Below, piece after piece: positions 47,648 to 57,692 of a DNA stretch of 64,000 nucleotides; the stretch's first letter is position 1, and every line of letters begins with the position of its first letter. The notes under the pieces were generated by a model that saw only the letters and a list, made by a program, of their open reading frames with translations, searched no databases and was not told the DNA's origin. The stretch comes from Mauremys mutica (lineage: Eukaryota > Chordata > Testudines > Geoemydidae). A program made the position numbers and the translations under genes. Where the stretch lies: the NCBI RefSeq assembly GCF_020497125.1, contig NC_059081.1, positions 21,795,105 through 21,859,104 of the forward strand, read 5' to 3'.

Positions 47648-47840
47648 TGTTGTGTATTTGGTTGTCATGGGTTTTGTTACTATGGCAACTGAGTTAGACT
47701 ATTAAGGGATAGCTCAGCCGGTTTCAACCGGCTGAGTGAGCTCTCTGTATATCTGTAAATAAAATGGAGGTTTTGGTTAGCTGCCTGCTCTCTGGCCTCA
47801 AGTGATTGCTTCCTACACCGGCTGCCCCAAGGATATAACA
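47648..47840 (+). repeat. 5' LTR
   Basis: A 193-bp LTR begins TGTTGTGTATTTGG and ends GGATATAACA. A polyadenylation signal AATAAA lies at 47758-47763. An 11-bp-arm palindrome is at 47713-47736. It is unusually short but within the range for Mag-type elements. Confidence 0.96.
47713..47736. promoter_or_regulatory. 24-nt palindrome in the LTR
   Basis: CTCAGCCGGTT and AACCGGCTGAG are perfect inverted repeats separated by TC; the copy in the 3' LTR is identical. It lies upstream of AATAAA. It could be a regulatory or RNA hairpin element; function is unknown. Confidence 0.6.
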
Positions 47841-47841
47841 C

Positions 47842-47857
47842 TGGCGACGAGGGTGAG
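47842..47857 (+). promoter_or_regulatory. primer-binding site, tRNA-Ser-like
   Basis: TGGCGACGAGGGTGAG begins one base after the 5' LTR. It matches the complement of the 3' end of a vertebrate serine tRNA (GCU type, ...CTCGTCGCCA) over the first 11 bases, and then with mismatches. Serine tRNA priming is known for Mag-group elements. Confidence 0.75.
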
Positions 47858-47964
47858 ACTCCGGTGCTGCTCCAGTAACAGAAGGAAGTAGAAGTTAAGG
47901 TAAAGAACAAACAAACAAAAAAAGCTGCTTGTTTGCACTGACTGTGAAAGTGAAACTAAAAATC

Positions 47965-49971
47965 ATGGCTACTCTGACCAGGCCCCTGGAGCCTTTTGAT
48001 GAGAATACAGAGCAGTGGCATGTGTATACTGAGCGTTTTGAGCTTTTTGGTATTGCAAATGACATTACAGAAGCGAAGAAGGTGCCAGTATTCTTAACTG
48101 TTGTAGGGGCTAAAACCTACTCTCTGCTACGCAGCTTACTACACCCTGTTAAGCCTGAGACTAAATCTTACAGTGACATTGTGGAAATCCTGGGGTCCCA
48201 TTTCTCCCCAAAACCACTGGTAATTGTTGAAAGATATAGGTTCCACAAAAGAGACCAAAAGGAAGATGAAACAGTTGTACAATTTGTAGCCATTTTAAAA
48301 AAGCTAGCAGAACACTGTGAATTTAAAGAGATGTTAAATGATGCCCTGCGTGACAGGTTAGTGTGTGGCCTCTGCAGTGAAGCTATACGGAAGCGCCTAC
48401 TGACAGAGGCTCAGCTTACATTACAGAAGGCTGTTGATATTGCTGTCTCCATGGAACTGGCTACAAGGGAGGCACAATACATCAGTGTATCCCCTAGGGT
48501 GCAAAAAGTGTCACAAGAACTGACCCACAAAACGGTGCAGAGTCAAGAATGTTACCGCTGTGGTAAGCCAGGACACCAGGCATCAGAATGCTGGTGTAAG
48601 GACCTGGTGTGTCGACACTGTGGCAAAAAGGGACACATTGAGTATGCCTGTAAACAAAAGAAAAAGAGGCCTGTGGTCTGGCCGACAAAAAGAGGAACCT
48701 TGCATACCCTAGAGCAGACCCAGGATGATCAAGGTGACACCTCCTCACAAGAGGAAGTGCCACTGCATGTTTTGTCTTTGGCAGCGGGCTCACATGAATA
48801 CTGGGTAACCCCCTTATTGGAGGGCAAACCTATACGCATGGAACTAGACACCGGTGCAGCTGTCTCGCTGGTTCCTGAGACTGTGTATAAGGAAAAGCTA
48901 CAGCATCTTCCGCTTAAGGCAACAAAAACTGTTCTGAAGACGTATACAGGTGAAGCTGTGCCCATGTTGGGCACTATTGATGTTAAGGTGGAGCTCAATG
49001 GACAGGCGGCTAAATTGCCACTGTTTGTGGTGAGAGGTGACTACCCAGCCTTAATGGGTAGGTCTTGGCTTGGGAAGATTCAGCTGAACTGGGCAGAAGT
49101 ACACCGGATGACTAAAGAAGAAACCAGTCTAACCCCTATACTAAGGAAACATGCTGCTGTTTTTGGAGATGATTTGGGAAGTATGAAGGGAATCACTGTG
49201 ACATTGAACATTAAACCTGGCAGTCCACCAAAATATCTGAAAGCCCGAACTGTGCCATATGCCATCAGGCCAAAAGTTGAAGCAGACCTGGAGCGCCTGG
49301 TCACCAATGGAGTCCTAATACCAGTTACCCATAGCTCATGGGCCACTCCTATCATTCCAATAGTGAAGAAAGATGGCTCTCTCCGGATTTGCGGTGATTT
49401 TAAAGTCACTGTCAACCCAGTGTTGTGTGCAGAGCAATACCCGCTTCCCCGCATCGATGACCTCTTCGCAGGCCTGGCTGGGGGACAAAAGTTCAGTAAG
49501 ATTGATCTGAGTCAAGCATATTTACAGATGCACGTCGATGAAAAGTCCCAAGAGCTGTTGACTATTGTGACTCATAAGGGGCTTTATCGATACTGTCGCC
49601 TACCCTTCGGAATCACATCGGCTCCCGCCCTGTTCCAGAGGGCTATGGACCAGATCTTGTGTGGCTTGTCAGGAGTTCAGTGCTATCTGGATGATATCCT
49701 GGTCACTGGAAGAAATGAAGAGGATCACTTAAAGAATTTAGAGGCTACCCTACAAAGACTGGAAGAGTATGGCCTACGAGTTCGCAAAGACAAGTGTGAA
49801 TTCTTCAAGCCCTCTGTTGAATATTTGGGACACATCATCGATTCTGCAGGTCTTCATAAGGCCCCTGCAAAAGTTAAAGCTATTGTGGAGGCTCCCCCAC
49901 CTCGAAATGTAAGCCAGCTGCGCTCATTTCTAGGACTACTGAACTATTACGGAAGTTCATCTCACAGTTAG
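47965..49971 (+). CDS. Gypsy Gag-protease-RT, ends at frameshift
   Basis: ATG at 47965 is in strong context (A at -3, G at +4). The frame is open upstream to 47929 only from a TTG. Residues about 1-190 are Gag capsid-like. Two CCHC zinc knuckles lie at about 196-230 (CYRCGKPGHQASEC and CRHCGKKGHIEYAC). An aspartic protease site, LDTGAAVSLVP, has its catalytic Asp at about 295. RT spans about 435-660, with ICGDFKVTVN, FSKIDLSQAYLQM, LPFGITSAPALFQ and the catalytic YLDD at about 574-577. Gag and Pol share one frame here, with no programmed shift between them. The frame closes at 49971, just after the RT connection begins, because of a one-base indel near 49950. The remainder continues in another frame. 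Protease and RT motifs are complete. Confidence 0.95.
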   Translation: MATLTRPLEPFDENTEQWHVYTERFELFGIANDITEAKKVPVFLTVVGAKTYSLLRSLLHPVKPETKSYSDIVEILGSHFSPKPLVIVERYRFHKRDQKEDETVVQFVAILKKLAEHCEFKEMLNDALRDRLVCGLCSEAIRKRLLTEAQLTLQKAVDIAVSMELATREAQYISVSPRVQKVSQELTHKTVQSQECYRCGKPGHQASECWCKDLVCRHCGKKGHIEYACKQKKKRPVVWPTKRGTLHTLEQTQDDQGDTSSQEEVPLHVLSLAAGSHEYWVTPLLEGKPIRMELDTGAAVSLVPETVYKEKLQHLPLKATKTVLKTYTGEAVPMLGTIDVKVELNGQAAKLPLFVVRGDYPALMGRSWLGKIQLNWAEVHRMTKEETSLTPILRKHAAVFGDDLGSMKGITVTLNIKPGSPPKYLKARTVPYAIRPKVEADLERLVTNGVLIPVTHSSWATPIIPIVKKDGSLRICGDFKVTVNPVLCAEQYPLPRIDDLFAGLAGGQKFSKIDLSQAYLQMHVDEKSQELLTIVTHKGLYRYCRLPFGITSAPALFQRAMDQILCGLSGVQCYLDDILVTGRNEEDHLKNLEATLQRLEEYGLRVRKDKCEFFKPSVEYLGHIIDSAGLHKAPAKVKAIVEAPPPRNVSQLRSFLGLLNYYGSSSHS

Positions 49972-51938
49972 CCACACTGCTAAAACCACTTCATGAGCTC
50001 CTTGGGCAGAACAAGGCCTGGAAGTGGACTGAAGCCTGTGATGTTGCATTTAACAAAGCTAAGGATGCATTGTTAAATTCTGAAGTTCTAACGCACTTTG
50101 ATCCATCCTTACCCCTGCAATTGGCCTGCGATGCTTCCCCTTATGGAGTGGGAGCGGTCGTGTCACACATTATGCCTTCGGGAGAAGAAAGACCTATTGC
50201 TTTTGCTTCACGCACTCTAAGCAAAGCAGAAACTAACTACGCCCAAATCGAACGTGAGGCATTAGGAATTGTTTTTGGAATTAGGAAGTTTCATCAGTAC
50301 CTGTTTGGGCGAAAGTTTACTCTTCTTACAGACCATCGACCTCTGACATCAATTTTTGGACCCTACACAGGCATTCCCCCATTAGCTGCTAGTCGTATGC
50401 AACGTTGGGCATTGATACTTTCTGCACACACATATGAAATCAAATATCGGAAATCCACTCTGCACGGCAATGCAGATGGCCTCTCAAGGTTGCCTTTACC
50501 GGTCAAACATCAAGATAGTGCCCAAAAGGAAATCTTCTACTTTGAACAGGTAGAGAATACACCCATCACTGCTACTCAGATAAAGAAGGCAACCCGTGTT
50601 GACCCAGTATTATCCCAAGTTATGGACCTGGTGATGCATGGAAAATCTCGACAAACCTCTCCGGTCTCACCCAACCTTGTTCCCTACATGTCCAGGCAGA
50701 CGGAGTTATCGGTCCAATCTGGTTGTTTGTTGTGGGGGAGGCGTGTCATTATTCCACCACCCCTGAGATCACAGATGTTAGAACAGCTACATTCCGGTCA
50801 CTGTGGAATAGTGCGCATGAAGGAAATTGCACGAAGCTATTTTTGGTGGCCTAGATTGGACAGTGCTATTGAAGAGAAGGCAAAAGCTTGTATGTCATGT
50901 CAGGGTGTAAGAAATGCACCCCCGTGGGCACTCCTACACCCATGGGACTGGCCTGAAAACCCGTGGCAACGTATTCACGTTGACTTTGCTGGCCCCCTTG
51001 AAGGAAGCATGTTCTTGGTGGCAGTAGATGCCCATTCTAAATGGCCAGAAGTCTCTATAATGCAGTCCACTACTGCAGAGAGTACTATTCAAAAACTACG
51101 AGGACTCTTTAGTCGGTTTGGTCTGCCAGAACAACTTGTGAGCGACAACGGATCGCAGTTTGTCTCTCAGGAGTTTCAAAATTTTATGAAGGCAAATGGG
51201 ATACACCACATCACGTCAGCACCATATCATCCGTCCACCAACGGATTAGCTGAAAGATTTGTGCAGACAATGAAAAACGCTTTGAAATCAGCAAAGGGAC
51301 AACACTCCATTCAAAAGCGTCTGGATACCTTCTTACTTTCCTATAGAAACACACCTCATGCTACGACCCAGGCTTCCCCAGCCTTTCTAATGATGGGACG
51401 ACAGCTGCGCACTTGCTTTGATCTGCTGAAACCTTCTGAACCCAGACAAACTGTGCAACGTCAGCAGCAATATCAAGTCATCAGACGGGCACCCAGAGCA
51501 AAAGACCGAACCTTTAGCCCAGGACAGCCAGTTTTGGCTCGGAATTATACTTCCAGAGCTAAATGGGTCCCGGCCACAGTCATCACTCAAACAGGACCTG
51601 TTTCCTATACAGTCCGGACTGCAGAGAATCTTACCTGGCGGCGACATGTAGATCAGCTGTTGCCAGGTCATGCCAGTCTTCAGGACCCATCTGCAGTTGA
51701 GGGGTCTGACTTCACCCCTCCTGGTGAGACACCGAATCATGAGTCACCTGTTCCTGACTGTTCTCCTCCATTACTGCCGGCAGCTGAGATACCCCTTTGC
51801 CCAGCACGAGCTGATACCACCTCCTCACCTATTCGTGCTGCGGACCTTGAGCCCCTAGTACTTTCGGGTGCAACAACACCAGAAGTTCGCCGTAATCCAC
51901 CTAGAGACAGAAGGCCTCCTCATCGGCTGGATCTTTAG
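49950..51938 (+). CDS. Gypsy RNase H-integrase, second frame of the broken pol
   Basis: Continuation of the same polyprotein after the frameshift, with no ATG of its own at the true beginning. RNase H has ACDASPYGVGAVV (catalytic Asp), YAQIEREALGIVFG and LTDHRPL, ending NADGLSRLP. Integrase has an H2C2 zinc finger (HSGHCGIVRM ... CMSC), then a DDE core: Asp in HVDFAGP, Asp in VSDNGSQFVS, Glu in NGLAERFVQTMK. A GPY/F-like C-terminal module (TGPVSYTVRTAENLTWRRHVDQLLPG) and a Pro-rich tail follow. The stop at 51938 is about 130 bp before the 3' LTR. No chromodomain and no envelope ORF. All catalytic residues are retained, so the only visible lesion in pol is the shift. Confidence 0.94.
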   Translation, partial: RKFISQLATLLKPLHELLGQNKAWKWTEACDVAFNKAKDALLNSEVLTHFDPSLPLQLACDASPYGVGAVVSHIMPSGEERPIAFASRTLSKAETNYAQIEREALGIVFGIRKFHQYLFGRKFTLLTDHRPLTSIFGPYTGIPPLAASRMQRWALILSAHTYEIKYRKSTLHGNADGLSRLPLPVKHQDSAQKEIFYFEQVENTPITATQIKKATRVDPVLSQVMDLVMHGKSRQTSPVSPNLVPYMSRQTELSVQSGCLLWGRRVIIPPPLRSQMLEQLHSGHCGIVRMKEIARSYFWWPRLDSAIEEKAKACMSCQGVRNAPPWALLHPWDWPENPWQRIHVDFAGPLEGSMFLVAVDAHSKWPEVSIMQSTTAESTIQKLRGLFSRFGLPEQLVSDNGSQFVSQEFQNFMKANGIHHITSAPYHPSTNGLAERFVQTMKNALKSAKGQHSIQKRLDTFLLSYRNTPHATTQASPAFLMMGRQLRTCFDLLKPSEPRQTVQRQQQYQVIRRAPRAKDRTFSPGQPVLARNYTSRAKWVPATVITQTGPVSYTVRTAENLTWRRHVDQLLPGHASLQDPSAVEGSDFTPPGETPNHESPVPDCSPPLLPAAEIPLCPARADTTSSPIRAADLEPLVLSGATTPEVRRNPPRDRRPPHRLDL

Positions 51939-52054
51939 TTAGGGCGAACCCACGGTTATGGGGCAAAATAATCCCCAGGGTTTAGCCGGGAATGGAGGCA
52001 GTCTACCCTCCTTCTCTAATTTAGTGTGTGTTTTATTTAGGGGATGTTCTTATT

Positions 52055-52069
52055 AGGGGGGGAGGAATA
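52055..52069 (+). promoter_or_regulatory. polypurine tract
   Basis: AGGGGGGGAGGAATA lies directly upstream of the 3' LTR (TG at 52070). It is the expected plus-strand priming site. Confidence 0.85.
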
Positions 52070-52262
52070 TGTTGTGTATTTGGTTGTCATGGGTTTTGTT
52101 ACTATGGCAACTGAGTTAGACTATTAAGGGATAGCTCAGCCGGTTTCAACCGGCTGAGTGAGCTCTCTGTATATCTGTAAATAAAATGGAGGTTTTGGTT
52201 AGCTGCCTGCTCTCTGGCCTCAAGTGATTGCTTCCTACACCGGCTGCCCCAAGGATATAACA
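52070..52262 (+). repeat. 3' LTR
   Basis: 193 bp; I see no difference from 47648-47840. Followed by the target duplication ATTTC. Confidence 0.96.
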
Positions 52263-52437
52263 ATTTCCTCTCCAAACACATCTTGGGATGACTGTGCTGC
52301 TGATTGGCACAGAGTGCTGTCCCTAAGATATAAAAAGGCAGTATATTCATTTTTTGAAGGTTGATGGTTCTAATTTAAAACCCACCATACAGCACAGAGT
52401 GTCAGTAAGTATTATGGGTTCCAATAAATCTACAGAC

Positions 52438-52603
52438 CAAGATTTTCAAAAATGACTAAGAATTTTGGATGACTCAACTTTTGGGTACCCACCTTGAGAG
52501 TCCTAGAGTACCCACTCTCTGAAAATCAGGCTCCTTCAAGGTATCTCAAGCTGGACACCCCAAAACTGTGGTACCCCAAATCCCTAGTCACATCTGAAAA
52601 TCA
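52438..52603. repeat. ancient palindromic MITE
   Basis: The left arm (AAGATTTTCAAAAATGACTA ... TTTTGGGTACCCACCTTGAG) is the imperfect inverse complement of the right arm (CTCAAGCTGGACACCCCAAAA ... CTAGTCACATCTGAAAATC). Arms are about 65 bp and roughly 70% matched by eye. A partial relative is at about 6295-6440. Long diverged. Confidence 0.65.
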
Positions 52604-53017
52604 TTAATATAATCCCTAACCATTTTTGACCTAGTACCACATAGTATTTATGCTAATTATTCAATTAAATCAACAACCTCTTCTCCTTTTATTGCTGACA
52701 TCCAAATCAACATGTACCATTGAAAAAATACATGGCACATAAGTTCTTAACATGTATTTTTCTTCACCTCCATTTCTTTCAACATGATTTTGGCTTTTTG
52801 TGAGTTTTTTTCTTTGAAAATGTTCACTTTCTGTTATGTCTTTTGACTAAGGAAATAATCCCACTCATGCAAAATCATTCATCTAAATACTCTCCTTTAA
52901 AATACTCTTCCTCTATGCCTATTCTTAACTCTTCAGCATTCATAGAAATTACCACATAAAACAGACAACTACCAATAAACCACAGACATAATACTGATAG
53001 GTTTCCAGGTGGGTTGG

Positions 53018-53020
<3 letters not shown>
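52604..53020. other. unannotated AT-rich DNA
   Basis: No gene or named repeat was recognised. Confidence 0.4.

Positions 53021-53096
<76 letters not shown>
53021..53096 (+). repeat. (TTTC)19 microsatellite
   Basis: About nineteen uninterrupted TTTC units. Low-complexity open frames (KKER on minus, SFFL on plus) cross it and are artefacts. Confidence 0.98.
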
Positions 53097-53097
<1 letters not shown>

Positions 53098-54954
53098 GTC
53101 CACAATTCTCTATGTGACAAAGTCAGACCTGAAGCTATAGGAGTGGTGGAAGGTGGGTATATGAGTCCAAGAATGGCAAAGGCCCTTTTTTCCTATGAGG
53201 TCATCTAAAAGACACCTGAGTCCAACTAAGGGCTGCCAATGATCTTTGAAAACCTCTCTTCCAATGAGGGAGTGATGAGAAACAAGCTACAGCAAGGAGA
53301 AAAGAATTCTAGGTGGAGGACTGTTTTCTACCATATAGGGAAAACATTGAGGTAACTTTGGTTGGAGGAAGGGCTGGTGACTGGAAGCCATCATAATAAG
53401 TCAATGCCCTAGTGAGGTCAAGTAAATGTATATTTTTTGTGTTGTGGGTGGTTTGTTTATTAGTTTTTTGTTCTTGTTTTGTTGTTTGTTGTTTGTTTTT
53501 TAAGTTTATCTCACCCAAATGTCCTTTTGCAGCGTCTCAACCAAGGTTAGTTGAGATCCCATTTTCACTAATGTAAACAGGCTGTGTATTTACTTCCTAG
53601 GTGCAGGATAAAGAGAGGTCTCCTGGCCATTTACTTATTTTGCCAAAGTCCAATGTCTGTCTTCAAAAATAGAAACCCCCCATTGCTTGTTTTCCTGAAT
53701 CCTGCTTCTTCCCTGTTGATTTCACATCCTCCTGTTGACTTCTTATGTAAATGGGGCTTCCCCTGTCTTGGCTTAAAATGCTTAATTTACATGCTGACTG
53801 AGAGATAGGTGAATTCACATCTTTTGGCTGGCAGAAAGACAGTTGGTCAGTTTTGCCTTGATAGGGATTTTAGGAAGCTATTTTCAGCATATATACATAA
53901 CTCCTTACATAGTATCTGTTCATACTGTTCACAGGAATACTGATGACCAGCATGACCTTGACTTTCATTTAAGACCTTGTGATATTGTTTGATGTACCAG
54001 AATGTACATACCAATATTAAGATATTCCTGTAACCCCCTTGCTACTTGCCATTAAGGGTCATAGGTCATAACCTTCAAAGAGCTGGAAACCTTTTAAGGG
54101 TTACATATGATATTGAAGGGATACATTTCAAATATTAGATTGAGTATAATGTTTCAAACCAAGCCCATCTCTGTTTCAAAGAACAATGTAATTTATTAGA
54201 GAAACAAACCAGGCTATAATGCAGTGGAATCAATATAGCATAATTAAACCATCGTAAAATATGCAGAACGCAGTTGCATTTCAGCTCTTTTAACCACTTT
54301 ATACTTTGTTCACATTAATAATGTGCAATAAGGAAAGGAATTACTAATTTGCTTTTAAGAGTAAATCAGTTAAAAGTGGTACACTAATCTGATTCGGGGG
54401 TGGGGGGTGAACAACAACAAACCCTTTGTAAATGCTACAAGTAGGAGCTTTGAAGTCTCAAGAAAAGTAAGACTAATTATGAAAATCAATTCATAACACC
54501 TCCCACTACCATAATCCCCCACAAAGCAAACAGGTTCTACATTATACCAAACTACAGAACAATACAGTTTTGACTGTCATAATAGTCATTTGGAACATAT
54601 TCTACAGCATATAGGGCTTGATCTGGAGAGGTATTGAGTATTCACTTTTGCTATTGCCTTGTCACTTCTCAGGACAAGCTCTTTAATATTTTCGTCCTCA
54701 AAATTCAGTTTTTCCGTTACTTCACTTCTAATTGCAAGACCTCTGTCATAATGCATTTTAGCTCTTATCTTAACTGGAGGAGTCTGGTGTGTGTACCCTG
54801 TGGGTTATTGTGATATGAAGAGCTTTCAGCTTTTTTTCTTATGATATATTCAGGGAAAAATATGTGCCATATCAATTGCAAATTTACTGAAAATATATGT
54901 CAGACTGCAGTTTTTGGCAGTTTCTAAGTTGCTGGACATATGAGATCCTCTAAT
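53097..54954. other. unannotated AT-rich DNA
   Basis: No gene or named repeat was recognised. There is a T/G-rich run near 53430-53500. Confidence 0.4.
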
Positions 54955-55349
54955 CATAAAAACATGAGAATGGCCATACTGGGTCAGAGCAAAGGTCCAT
55001 CTAGTCCAGTATTCTGTCTTTTTACAGTGGCCAATGCCAGGTGTTTCAGAGAGAATGAACAGAGCAGATAATTAAGTGATCCATCCCGTCAGCCATTCCC
55101 AGCTTCTGGCAAACAGAGGCTAGGGACACCATCCCTGCCCATCCTGGCTATTAGCCATTGATGCACCTATCCTCCATGAATGTATCTAGTTCTTTTTTGA
55201 ATCCTGTTATAGTCTTGGCTTTCACAACATCTTCTGGCAAGGAGTTCCACAGGTTGACTGTGTGTTGTGTGAAGATATACTTCCTTTTGTTTGTTTGAAA
55301 CCTACTGTCTATTAATTTCATCTGGTGATCCCTAGTTCTTGTGTTATAG
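54955..55349 (-). mobile_element. CR1 LINE 3' half (3' UTR and ORF2 C-terminus)
   Basis: On the minus strand, 55349-55150 encodes the CR1 ORF2 C-terminus ([40 protein letters not shown]). 55150-54955 is the 3' UTR ending near the inverse of 'gccatactgggtcagag'. It is collinear with 43413-43860. The element continues beyond the PLE insertion at 57871. Confidence 0.9.
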
Positions 55350-55560
55350 AAAGGAGTAAGTATCAGAGGGGTAGCCGTGTTAGTCTGGATCTGTAAAATC
55401 AGCAAAGAATCCGGTGGCACCTTATAGACTAACAGACGTTTTGCAGCATGAGCTTTCGTGGGTGAATACCCACTTCTTCGGATGCAAGTGGTGGAAATTT
55501 CCAGGGGCAGGTTTATATATGCAAGCAAGAAGCAAGCTAGAGATAACGAGGTTAGTTCAA

Positions 55561-56385
55561 TCAGGGAGGATGAGGCCCTGTTCTAGCAGTTGAGTGAAAA
55601 CCAAGAGAGGAGAAACTGGTTCTGTAGTTGGCAAGCCATTCACAGTCTTTGTTTAATCCTGAGCTGATGGTGTCAAATTTGCAGATGAACTGGAGCTCAG
55701 CAGTTTCTCTTTGAAGTCTGGTCCTGAAGTTTTTTTGCTGCAGGACGGCCACCTTAAGATCTGCTATTGTGTGGCCAGGGAGGTTGAAGTGTTCTCCTAC
55801 AGGTTTTTGTATATTGCCATTCCTAATATCTGATTTGTGTCCATTTATCCTTTTCCTTAGAGACTGTCCAGTTTGGCCGATGTACATAGCAGAGGGGCAT
55901 TGCTGGCATATGATGGCATATATTACATTGGTGGACGTGCAGGTGAATGAGCCGGTGATGGTGTGGCTGATCTGGTTAGGTCCTGTGATTGTGTCGCTGG
56001 TGTAGATATGTGGGCAGAGTTGGCATCGAGGTTTGTTGCATGGATTGGTTCCTGAGCTAGAGTTACTATGGTGCAGGGTGCAGTTACTGGTGAGAATATG
56101 CTTCAGGTTGGCAGGTTGTCTGTGAGCGAGGACTGGCCTGCCACCCAAGGCCTGTGAAAGTGTGGGATCATTCTCCAGGATGGGCTGTAGATACCTGATG
56201 ATGCGCTGGAGGGGTTTTAGCTGGGGACTGTATGTGATGGCCAGTGGAGTCCTGTTGGTTTCTTTCTTGGGTTTGTCTTGCAGTAGGAGGCTTCTGGGTA
56301 CACGTCTGGCTCTGTTGATCTGTCTCCTTATTTCCTCGTGCGGGTACTGTAGTTTTGAGAATGCTTGGTGGAGATTTTGTAGGTG
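55561..56385 (-). pseudogene. PLE linker and GIY-YIG endonuclease, minus arm
   Basis: The copy is 5' truncated and enters in the RT-distal linker (YKISTKHSQNYSTRTRK region). A frame change lies between the linker part (about 56168-56404) and the nuclease part (55561-56148). The nuclease part is open: the Cys-rich CNKPRCQLC, then VIYAIICQQCPSAMYIGQTG, SLRKRINGHKSDI and GEHFNLPGH. No RT palm is present. It keeps an Arg codon (CGA) where the plus arm has a stop. Confidence 0.9.
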
Positions 56386-57692
56386 CCTTTATCCTCAGAC
56401 ACAACTATTTCAAATTTGATGACAATATATATCTCCAGATCAGTGGCACCGCTATGGGCACCCGCATGGCCCCACAATATGCCAATATTTTTATGGCTGA
56501 CCTGGAACAACGCTTCCTCAGCTCCCGTCCACTCACGCCCCTTCTCTACCTACGCTACATTGATGACATCTTCATCATCTGGACCCATGGGAAGGAGACT
56601 CTGGAAAAATTCCACCATGATTTCAACAGCTTCCACCCCACCATCAACCTCAGCCTGGACCAATCTACACGGGAGGTCCACTTCCTAGACACTACGGTGC
56701 AAATAATTGATGGTCACATTAACACCACCCTATACCGAAAACCTACCGACCGCTATGCCTACCTTCATGCCTCCAGCTTCCATCCCGGGCACACCACAAG
56801 ATCCATTGTCTACAGCCAAGCACTGAGGTACAACCGCATCTGCTCTAACCCCACAGACAGAGACCAACACCTACAAAATCTCCACCAAGCATTCTCAAAA
56901 CTACAGTACCCACACGAGGAAATAAGGAGACAGATCAACAGAGCCAGACGTGTACCCAGAAGCCTCCTACTGCAAGACAAACCCAAGAAAGAAACCAACA
57001 GGACTCCACTGGCCATCACATACAGTCCCCAGCTAAAACCCCTCCAGCGCATCATCAGGGATCTACAACCCATCCTGGAGAATGATCCCACACTTTCACA
57101 GGCCTTGGGTGGCAGGCCAGTCCTCGCTCACAGACAACCTGCCAACCTGAAGCATATTCTCACCAGTAACTGCACCCTGCACCATAGTAACTCTAGCTCA
57201 GGAACCAATCCATGCAACAAACCTTGATGCCAACTCTGCCCACATATCTACACCAGCGACACCATCACAGGACCTAACCAGATCAGCCACACCATCACCG
57301 GCTCATTCACCTGCACGTCCACCAATGTAATATATGCCATCATATGCCAGCAATGCCCCTCTGCTATGTACATCGGCCAAACTGGACAGTCTCTAAGGAA
57401 AAGGATAAATGGACACAAATCAGATATTAGGAATGGCAATATACAAAAACCTGTAGGAGAACACTTCAACCTCCCTGGCCACACAATAGCAGATCTTAAG
57501 GTGGCCGTCCTGCAGCAAAAAAACTTCAGGACCAGACTTCAAAGAGAAACTGCTGAGCTCCAGTTCATCTGCAAATTTGACACCATCAGCTCAGGATTAA
57601 ACAAAGACTGTGAATGGCTTGCCAACTACAGAACCAGTTTCTCCTCTCTTGGTTTTCACTCAACTGCTAGAACAGGGCCTCATCCTCCCTGA
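56386..57692 (+). pseudogene. PLE RT (partial) and GIY-YIG endonuclease, plus arm
   Basis: RT begins inside the palm at ILRHNYFKFDDN, so motif A is missing. Motif B (GTAMGTRMAPQYAN) and motif C (LRYIDDIFIIW) are intact, followed by the thumb/linker. The frame stops at TGA 57225-57227, directly after CNKP. The minus arm has CGA at the same place, so this looks like a CpG-to-TpG change. Beyond it the GIY-YIG domain (MYIGQTGQSLRKRINGHKSD, 57366-57692) is open. Not autonomous. Confidence 0.92.

Larger units (their letters stand above)
47648..52262 (+). mobile_element. Ty3/Gypsy LTR retrotransposon, near complete
   Basis: A 4,615-bp element has two 193-bp LTRs (47648-47840 and 52070-52262) that look identical by eye. 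A 5-bp target duplication, ATTTC, lies at 47643-47647 and 52263-52267. A tRNA-Ser-like primer site and a polypurine tract are in the right places. Coding order is Gag (two zinc knuckles), protease, RT, RNase H, integrase. Domain order and integrase after RNase H place it in Ty3/Gypsy. The serine tRNA primer and 'K02A2.6-like' sequence character suggest the Mag/SURL group. There is no envelope gene. A single frameshift near 49950 breaks pol. Confidence 0.96.

Noticed and set aside
48494..49454. Minus-strand open frames of 89-124 codons inside the Gypsy element
   Set aside because: Shadows of the plus-strand gag-pol reading frame.
52875..53208. Open frames rich in KKER or SFFL repeats
   Set aside because: Translation of the (TTTC)n microsatellite.
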